DNA of 64,000 nucleotides from Rhodoblastus acidophilus (GTDB taxonomy: Bacteria; Pseudomonadota; Alphaproteobacteria; Rhizobiales; Beijerinckiaceae): positions 1 to 64,000 of the forward strand of contig NZ_JAOQNX010000011.1 in the NCBI RefSeq assembly GCF_025961575.1, read 5' to 3'. Below are positions 58,206-64,000 of the stretch, in pieces (within the stretch, counting starts at the first letter, position 1; each line of letters begins with the position of its first letter). The position numbers and the translations under genes were made by a program. The notes below the pieces were generated by a model. The model searched no databases. It was given only the letters and a program-made list of their open reading frames with translations, and was not told the DNA's origin.

Positions 58206-59417
58206 CTACACCGCGGCAGTGAGGACCAGTGACGCGTTGATGCCCCCAAACGCGAAAGAATTTGAAAGCACCGCGTCCATTGCGCATTCAACAGCGGTCG
58301 GCCCCACCAATCTGATGGCGCATTGTGGATCCTGAACCTCGACGTTTAAATTTGGCGGGGCAATTTTATCGCGCAGCGCCATTGCAGAAATCACAAGTTC
58401 GATCGCGCCACCAGCGCCGAGCGCATGACCATGGATAGGTTTGGTCGACGACACCAGCAATTGTTCACAGCACGCTCCAAAGCTACGATTCAGCGCCTCG
58501 GCCTCGCTCACATCATTGGCGACGGTGGCAGTGCCGTGAGCGTTCACATAGCCTATGTCTTCCGCGGCCAGCCCCGCGTCCTCCAGCGCCATGTTTATGC
58601 ACGCGGAGGCGCTTGCCGGGTCTGGACGCACCGGATCAAGCGCATCACTGTTTGTCCCATAACCGGCAACATAACAGAGGGGTTTCCCGCCCCTCGCCAA
58701 AGCGATTTCCTCGGCTTCGAGGACAAAGATTGCGGCCCCTTCGCCCAAGACCATGCCGTTGCGATTCTTGGCAAATGGTCGACAGAAATCAGGAGTAAGG
58801 ACACGCAAGCTTTCCCAAGCTCGCATTGTTCCATTCGTCGCGCACGCTTCGGAGCCGCCCACGATTGCACGGTCTATTATCCCCGACCGGATCATCTGCA
58901 TACCCAAACCGATCGCCTGCGCTCCTGACGAACAAGCACTCGCGAGGGCGAAGCATGGGCCTGTCGCTCCGTATCGCATCGACAGCAAAGCTGGTCCCGC
59001 GCTCGGAATGAGCTTTGGCACGGTCAGAGCTTCCGGACGTTTGTTTGCGAAATACACCGAGAAAATGCCGTCGTCGATCGTCCGCATACCTCCAATGCCG
59101 GTACCCAGTAGCACTGCACATCGAGACCCTTGAAGCTCCGATTTGGCCAATCCTGCCTGAAGCATTGCTTCGTCTGCGGCGACGATTGCGTAAGCTGCGA
59201 AAGCATCAGCGAATGGCGCAATCTCTCCGAGCCGTTCTTCGATATCGAAGTCGCGAACTTGTGCAGATATCTTGATGCGACCACCGTAAGGCTGACGGAC
59301 ATCAAGAGGTCCCACGCAAGACCGCCCGCTTCGGGCCGCAGTCCACAGGGCGTCCACGCCAATGCCGGCGGCTGTTACCGAACCCATACCCGAAATGACG
59401 ACGCGACGACCGGTCAT
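58206..59417 (-). CDS. Beta-ketoacyl-ACP synthase (KAS II/FabF type)
   Basis: The 403-residue condensing enzyme has nucleophile Cys162 (ACSSGAQA), His294 (NAHGTAT), Lys326 and His331 (KPIHGHALGAGG), so the Cys-His-His triad is complete. It extends an acyl chain with malonyl-ACP. It is not in a fab cluster but in a small operon with its own ACP, so it probably builds a special chain rather than bulk fatty acids. Its start overlaps the ACP stop by four bases. Confidence 0.92.
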   Translation of the reverse strand: MTGRRVVISGMGSVTAAGIGVDALWTAARSGRSCVGPLDVRQPYGGRIKISAQVRDFDIEERLGEIAPFADAFAAYAIVAADEAMLQAGLAKSELQGSRCAVLLGTGIGGMRTIDDGIFSVYFANKRPEALTVPKLIPSAGPALLSMRYGATGPCFALASACSSGAQAIGLGMQMIRSGIIDRAIVGGSEACATNGTMRAWESLRVLTPDFCRPFAKNRNGMVLGEGAAIFVLEAEEIALARGGKPLCYVAGYGTNSDALDPVRPDPASASACINMALEDAGLAAEDIGYVNAHGTATVANDVSEAEALNRSFGACCEQLLVSSTKPIHGHALGAGGAIELVISAMALRDKIAPPNLNVEVQDPQCAIRLVGPTAVECAMDAVLSNSFAFGGINASLVLTAAV

Positions 59418-59689
59418 TTGTCGGTCTTTTCCTTCAGAATGTGGGCGCTGATCGCTTCGACGAGTCCCTTAAGATCCTTTGCTTCCTGGAAAGAGCCATC
59501 CATTGGAATGTAGACGTCGAACTTTTCCTCGATCGCCGTAAGAATCATAACGATATCAATTGACTTAAGTCCAAGGCTCTCAATTGTTGCATCATCCTGA
59601 AGCTTTTCTCGAGAAATCATACCCTCGGTCGCGATCACGTCGAGAATATCATTGACCATTGTTTGCTGGTCATTCTGTTCGGAAGTCAC
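59414..59689 (-). CDS. Acyl carrier protein
   Basis: A 91-residue acidic helical protein with the phosphopantetheine-attachment serine Ser43 in SLGLKSIDIVMI. The usual DSL motif is KSI here, which marks a specialised ACP rather than the housekeeping AcpP. It is the first gene of a four-gene operon (ACP, ketosynthase, hotdog, MaoC) and would carry the growing chain. No acyltransferase, ketoreductase or thioesterase is present in the operon. Confidence 0.9.
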   Translation of the reverse strand: MTSEQNDQQTMVNDILDVIATEGMISREKLQDDATIESLGLKSIDIVMILTAIEEKFDVYIPMDGSFQEAKDLKGLVEAISAHILKEKTDK

Positions 59690-59845
59690 AAGCTCACCTC
59701 TGATTGCAGCATTGATCTTGTTCTGATCAGGCGGTCAGACACCCCTAGGAAGGCGGCATGGCCTTTAGAAATTGGCACTCATCTGTAGCAACGCCCAGAG
59801 TTCATACCAAGCAAATTTTGACCAAGGTCGCCGTCACCGGCAGGG

Positions 59846-60706
59846 CTAATTCAACAATTTTCTGATGACGAGATCGAACTGGTCGGTTGTCGCGAACTTG
59901 ATGTTAATGACGCCGGCCTCTCCACGCGCGTTGACGCGGACTGGAAGTCCAAGAACATCACCAACTTCGGATTCAATCTTTTTGATATTGGCGTCCTTAT
60001 CGACTGGCTTCGCTGGCGCCGATTGTGGCGCATCTTTGGACGCAACCAGACGCTCAACCTCACGGACGCTCAGGCCATCTTCGACGATCTGCTTCGCCAC
60101 CGAAGCGGGGTCATCAAGCGAGAGCAATGCGCGCGCATGCCCCGCTGATATTCGACCATCAACGACAAAGGCCTGTGTTGACTCTGGCAGCTTCAATAAT
60201 CGCAAGGTGTTAGTGACATGACTTCGGCTCTTGCCAAGTATTTTTGCAAGATCCCCTTGGCTGTAGGAAAATTCTTCAATAAGCCGGTTGTACCCTCGAG
60301 CCTCTTCGATCGCATTCAGATCAGATCGCTGCACGTTCTCAATAATAGCAAGTTCCAACGATAAACGATCATCGGCTTCAATGAGGACAATCGGAACCTC
60401 GTGCAAACCGGCGCGTTGAGCGGCGCGCCAACGCCGCTCACCCGCGATGATTTCGTAAACATTATTTACGCCAGCGAGTTCACGAACGACGATCGGTTGA
60501 ATTATTCCCCTCTCTCTAATTGACTCCGCAAGTTCGTGCAAACTCTCGTCAGAGAAATGTTGACGGGGATTCCGCGGATTGGGACGCAAGAACTCAATGG
60601 GCGCAGTTCTCCGGGCAGAGGATACCGCCGCCGAATCCGCCGATAAATTTTCCCCGATAAGCGCAGCAAGGCCTCGCCCAAGCCGTGGACGTGCATCTTC
60701 GATCAT
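59846..60706 (-). CDS. parB: Chromosome-partitioning protein ParB
   Basis: The 286-residue protein begins RPRLGRGLAALIGENL and has the CTP-binding/ParB box ERRWRAAQRAGL, a helix-turn-helix (YSQGDLAKILGKSRSHVTNTL) and a C-terminal dimer domain. It binds parS sites and spreads as a clamp to organise the origin. It is 28 bases after parA. A parS-like site lies 1.2 kb upstream, inside rsmG. Confidence 0.96.
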   Translation of the reverse strand: MIEDARPRLGRGLAALIGENLSADSAAVSSARRTAPIEFLRPNPRNPRQHFSDESLHELAESIRERGIIQPIVVRELAGVNNVYEIIAGERRWRAAQRAGLHEVPIVLIEADDRLSLELAIIENVQRSDLNAIEEARGYNRLIEEFSYSQGDLAKILGKSRSHVTNTLRLLKLPESTQAFVVDGRISAGHARALLSLDDPASVAKQIVEDGLSVREVERLVASKDAPQSAPAKPVDKDANIKKIESEVGDVLGLPVRVNARGEAGVINIKFATTDQFDLVIRKLLN

Positions 60707-60734
60707 CTAAACACCCTATTGAGCAAGCGTGCCA

Positions 60735-61550
60735 TTACGCCGCGCGCAAGTCGCGTTCCCGTTGGATAACTTCGGATGCAAGCTTCAAGTACGCCTGCGA
60801 ACCATTGCACTTCAGATCGTACAGAAGGACCGGCTTCCCATAAGATGGCGCTTCCGAGACCCGCACATTTCGCGGAATAACTGTTTCATACACCTTGTCG
60901 CCAAGAAACGATCGCACATCTGCGACAACTTGGCTGGCAAGATTGTTGCGACCATCGAACATAGTCAAGACAACACCGTGAATCGTTAGTCCCGGGTTTA
61001 GACTGCGTTTTACGTGCTCCACGGTTGAAAGCAGCTGGGAAAGACCCTCGAGAGCGAAGAATTCACACTGCAGCGGAACCAACACACTGTCGCTTGCTGC
61101 GAGACCATTGATCGTCAAAAGGTTTAACGACGGCGGACAATCGATAAGGACATAAGTGACCTTATCGGGTGACGAAAGATTGTCCGCCGAGAACCGCGTT
61201 AGAGCGTTCCGGAGCCTGAACGAGCGATCTTTTTGATCAGCTATCGCCAGTTCTAACCCCAGGAGATCCATTGTCGAAGGAGCCATATACAAACGCGGCA
61301 CCACCGTGGATTGAGCAACAGCAGCGAGAGTCGCTCCTCCAGTCAAGACATCGTAGGTCGAAAGCTTGCGCCTCGAAGGATCTATTCCCAACCCGGTCGA
61401 CGCATTCCCCTGTGGATCCAGATCAACGATCAATACTGTTTCGCCGATCGCCGCGAGGGCCGTCCCGAGATTGATCGCGGTCGTCGTTTTTCCCACGCCG
61501 CCTTTTTGATTAGCGAGAACGAGAATTCGCATACGGCCCAGATTTTCCAT
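60735..61550 (-). CDS. parA: Chromosome-partitioning ATPase ParA
   Basis: The 271-residue protein has the deviant Walker A ANQKGGVGKTTT at about 13-24, VLIVDLDPQGNAS, and VLIDCPPSLNLLT. It drives origin segregation with ParB. I choose ATG 61550, with GGAG upstream; a TTG at 61565 and an ATG at 61532 are alternatives. It starts 24 bases after rsmG in the conserved mnmG-rsmG-parA-parB order. Confidence 0.96.
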   Translation of the reverse strand: MENLGRMRILVLANQKGGVGKTTTAINLGTALAAIGETVLIVDLDPQGNASTGLGIDPSRRKLSTYDVLTGGATLAAVAQSTVVPRLYMAPSTMDLLGLELAIADQKDRSFRLRNALTRFSADNLSSPDKVTYVLIDCPPSLNLLTINGLAASDSVLVPLQCEFFALEGLSQLLSTVEHVKRSLNPGLTIHGVVLTMFDGRNNLASQVVADVRSFLGDKVYETVIPRNVRVSEAPSYGKPVLLYDLKCNGSQAYLKLASEVIQRERDLRAA

Positions 61551-61574
61551 TTGCTGCCGCTCCAAGCGATGCGT

Positions 61575-62201
61575 CTATGAATTTGTAAGACAGCGAACAA
61601 CAACGATCTTGGCACCGCACTCGGTCGCACTATTCACCAGTTCGCAAGAGAAGGTATCTCGAACATATGAGTCGGTCAATTCTGCCGAGAGCTCTTTCCC
61701 CTTCAAAAATAGCCCGCGCGCGCCCTGTCGAAGAACTGGCTCCGCATAACTCAGCAAATCTCTCATCGGGGCCAAGGCTCTGGCGGAAATGACGTCGAAG
61801 ACTAAGGATTGCACCAAGTTTGGAAGAACGCGCTCAATCCGTTCGACGTGGATATGGGTTCGGATACCTGTTTCACGTGAAACCTCTGCGAGAAATGACG
61901 CCTTCCGCTTGTCGGATTCAACCAAATGGACTTCGCGGTTTGGGGACATGATGGCAACGACCATTCCTGGGAAGCCAGCTCCGCTACCAATATCAACCCA
62001 TCGACGCCAAGGGTCCGCCAAGGGCAGCAATTGAAGAGAATCTTCAAAGTGCCGACGCCAGATTTGTGACATCGTTGACCGACTCACCAAGTTCAGTCCT
62101 TTTTGCCATTTGACAAGAAGCGCCTCGTAAATCTTCAGTCGGGCGCGCTGCTCTTCCGATAATTCGAGAGCAAGGCCCACCTGGTGACGCTCAACAGACA
62201 T
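61575..62201 (-). CDS. rsmG: 16S rRNA (guanine-527-N7)-methyltransferase
   Basis: The 208-residue protein has the AdoMet-binding core WVDIGSGAGFPGMVVAI and HLVESDKRKASFLAEV, with ISARALAPM nearer the C-terminus. It methylates G527 of 16S rRNA. It overlaps the end of mnmG (TAATG). A parS sequence is embedded in the coding region at 61869-61884. Confidence 0.96.
   Translation of the reverse strand: MSVERHQVGLALELSEEQRARLKIYEALLVKWQKGLNLVSRSTMSQIWRRHFEDSLQLLPLADPWRRWVDIGSGAGFPGMVVAIMSPNREVHLVESDKRKASFLAEVSRETGIRTHIHVERIERVLPNLVQSLVFDVISARALAPMRDLLSYAEPVLRQGARGLFLKGKELSAELTDSYVRDTFSCELVNSATECGAKIVVVRCLTNS
61869..61884. promoter_or_regulatory. parS centromere-like site inside rsmG
   Basis: TGTTTCACGTGAAACC matches the bacterial parS consensus (TGTTTCACGTGAAACA) at 15 of 16 positions, and the palindromic core TTTCACGTGAAA is perfect. 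It lies within rsmG, two genes upstream of parB, near the origin-type cluster, so ParB is expected to load here. Confidence 0.9.
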
Positions 62202-64000
62202 TATGATGCGGCCTCTGTGTCGACCGATCGCTTTCTGCTTAGCGCCAGTAAGACAGTTAGCGCGGCAGGCGTAATGCCTTCAATCCGACTCGCTTGGCCG
62301 AGGCTTACGGGGCGGGTGGCCTTTAATCTTGTTCTGACCTCGTTTGAAAGCCCGGGTACGGAATCATAATCTGTGTCAACGCACAGATGAACATCTTCGT
62401 CACGCCGCAAGCTCGCCACTATAGCTTCTTGCTTGCCAAGGTATACTGAGTATTTTGCGTCCACCTCGACCTTAGCAGCAATGTCTCGATCGAAGGATTT
62501 CAGTTCCGGCCAGATGGTCGCCAGATCACCAAAGCCTATCTGTGGATAGGACAAGATCGCAAAGGCCGAACGCGTTATGCCATCCAAATTCACGGGTAAA
62601 CCTAGCCTACGTGCGTCCGTCGGCGTGAGCGTCCTCTGGCGGAGCACATTTGTGAGACGAGAACTCGCATCCTGCCGCTGACGAAAAATCTGCTTCCGTT
62701 CCGGAGACACACAACCTGCATTGATGCCGAGCTCCGTTAATCGTTCGTCTGCATTATCACATCTCAGCGACAGCCGAAATTCCGCGCGCGAGGTAAACAT
62801 CCGATAAGGCTCGGTTACGCCGCGAGTCGTCAAATCGTCGATCAAGACTCCAATATAGCTGTCGGACCGCCTAAGAATCAGTTCCTTTGAACCAGCCGCG
62901 CGGAGCGCCGCATTCACTCCTGCCACAAGGCCCTGAGCCGCAGCCTCCTCGTAACCAGTCGTCCCATTGATCTGCCCGGCAAAATAGAGGCCTGCGATTT
63001 TTTTTGTTTCAAGGGTGGGTTTGAGCTCCCTTGGATCAACAAAATCGTACTCCACTGCATAGCCCGGTCTCAATATCTCCACGCGTTCAAGGCCGGCTAT
63101 CGTTCTAATAAACTGATCCTGCACATCTCGCGGCAACGACGTCGAAATTCCATTAGGATAAATCGTATCGTCGTCTAAGCCTTCTGGCTCGAGAAACAGC
63201 TGATGCTTATCGCGGTCAGCAAACCGAATTACTTTATCCTCGATCGAAGGACAATATCTGGGGCCACGTCCCGAGATAAGGCCGGAACGGATTGGAGTTC
63301 GATCGATATTTTCCAAGATGACGCGATGCGTCGTGGGATTCGTCGCGGTGATTGCGCAGGGAACCTGCCTGTTCACGACTTGCTTCGAATATGCCGAAAA
63401 AAGCTCCGGTTCATCATCGCCATATTGGAGGTCCAAAGCGGCCCAGTCGATAGATTTCCCCGACAACCGCGCTGGTGTTCCCGTTTTCAGGCGGTCAATC
63501 TTGAAGCCAGCTCTTGCTAGCGTATACGCAAGATGAGTTGAGGCTCCATCTCCCATGCGGCCTGCCGCTGAAACCTCATCTCCGATAAAGATCTTACCAT
63601 TGAGAAATGTCCCCGCGGTGATCACTACTGCTGCAGCGGCGAAGGTGGATCCATCGAGCAACTGGACCTCATGGGCGTTGCGGGATTCAACTAAGTTGGC
63701 TGCAGTACCCTCGAGGATACGGAGATTTGGCATGCCTTGCAGCAGCTCTATCATCGCTCGTCGATAGAGCTTGCGATCCACTTGCGCTCGCGGACCTCGC
63801 ACTGCGGGTCCTTTGGACCGATTGAGAAGGCGAAATTGAATACCGCTTGCATCAGCCGCACGCGGCATCAAACCATCTAGAGCATCAATTTCTCTTACAA
63901 GCTGCCCCTTTCCTAACCCGCCAATTGCAGGATTACAGGAAAGCTCTCCGATGGTCGAGATTTTTTGGGTCAGCAACAGCGTGACAGCGCCGATTCGAGC
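62201..64000 (-). CDS. mnmG: tRNA uridine-5-carboxymethylaminomethyl modification enzyme MnmG, partial
   Basis: The frame is open to the right edge, so the N-terminal FAD-binding part (about 40 residues) lies outside. What is seen includes [32 protein letters not shown], and [18 protein letters not shown], all diagnostic of MnmG/GidA. With MnmE it modifies wobble U34 in several tRNAs. It overlaps rsmG by one base (TAATG). G+C here is visibly lower than in the rest of the window. Confidence 0.96.
   Translation of the reverse strand, partial: ARIGAVTLLLTQKISTIGELSCNPAIGGLGKGQLVREIDALDGLMPRAADASGIQFRLLNRSKGPAVRGPRAQVDRKLYRRAMIELLQGMPNLRILEGTAANLVESRNAHEVQLLDGSTFAAAAVVITAGTFLNGKIFIGDEVSAAGRMGDGASTHLAYTLARAGFKIDRLKTGTPARLSGKSIDWAALDLQYGDDEPELFSAYSKQVVNRQVPCAITATNPTTHRVILENIDRTPIRSGLISGRGPRYCPSIEDKVIRFADRDKHQLFLEPEGLDDDTIYPNGISTSLPRDVQDQFIRTIAGLERVEILRPGYAVEYDFVDPRELKPTLETKKIAGLYFAGQINGTTGYEEAAAQGLVAGVNAALRAAGSKELILRRSDSYIGVLIDDLTTRGVTEPYRMFTSRAEFRLSLRCDNADERLTELGINAGCVSPERKQIFRQRQDASSRLTNVLRQRTLTPTDARRLGLPVNLDGITRSAFAILSYPQIGFGDLATIWPELKSFDRDIAAKVEVDAKYSVYLGKQEAIVASLRRDEDVHLCVDTDYDSVPGLSNEVRTRLKATRPVSLGQASRIEGITPAALTVLLALSRKRSVDTEAAS

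Noticed and set aside
57806-58291. Longer start for the hotdog protein inside the ketosynthase gene
   Set aside because: The extra 29 residues would overlap the end of the ketosynthase gene by 83 bases and lack a binding site; ATG 58204 is coupled to the stop codon and matches the expected fold.

Overview
The window is a 64-kb, mostly G+C-rich piece of an alphaproteobacterial chromosome, most likely from the order Hyphomicrobiales (Rhizobiales). The evidence is the set of lineage-typical genes (a RegB/RegA redox pair, GapR/DUF2312, DUF1036, DUF1345, the rpsA-sppA-ihfB-lapA-trpFBA-accD-folC string, leuS-lptE-holA, a very short SRP RNA, and an AccD without its zinc-finger cysteines). A methylotroph of the Beijerinckiaceae/Methylocystaceae type is possible, but no methane or methanol genes are present to prove it. 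Several genes typical of the origin-proximal part of such chromosomes occur (mnmG-rsmG-parA-parB with a parS site, dnaX-ybaB-recR, holA, mutS).

Left edge (1-2.0 kb): the last 26 codons of an IS630-family transposase, a small interrupted ORF, a little-annotated patch with palindromes and a terminator, and a glycosyltransferase gene that has lost its N-terminal part. 2.0-11 kb: recR-ybaB-dnaX with the SRP RNA gene upstream; a HIT protein and NudC; pabB-pabC; queC; kdsB-pheA; two very small membrane/exported proteins. 11-18 kb: bdhA overlapping a patatin-like phospholipase gene, ispG, then a complete acyl-homoserine-lactone system (luxR-type regulator, a 20-bp lux box, luxI-type synthase) with a divergent MFS transporter. 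18-35.8 kb: housekeeping metabolism and repair (polyprenyl synthase, pyruvate kinase, N-formylglutamate amidohydrolase, GapR, an ene-reductase, ComM-like ATPase, MutS, malic enzyme, ArgG), an unusual membrane-anchored TAXI-type binding protein, and TypA. 35.8-44.7 kb: RegB/RegA, the leuS-lptE-holA operon, YggS, an L,D-transpeptidase overlapping yggS antisense, and a response regulator paired with a stand-alone cyclic-nucleotide-binding protein. 44.7-53.3 kb: a long co-directional run rpsA, sppA, ihfB, lapA, trpF, trpB, trpA, accD, folC.

Right part (53.3-64 kb): tRNA-Glu(CTC) with a clear promoter is followed by decayed mobile DNA: a serine-recombinase remnant and an IS21-type element whose istA is frameshifted and whose istB is gone. 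Next come a TetR regulator with its probable operator, an orphan ORF, and a compact four-gene operon (ACP, ketosynthase, hotdog protein, MaoC dehydratase) that looks like a small specialised acyl-chain-building module of unknown product. The window ends in parB-parA-rsmG-mnmG, with a near-perfect parS site inside rsmG; the G+C content of this last stretch is visibly lower than elsewhere.

The most interesting items are the self-contained LuxI/LuxR circuit with its lux box, the ACP-ketosynthase-hotdog-MaoC operon beside a tRNA-linked mobile patch, the membrane-anchored TAXI protein, and the bdhA-patatin pair.
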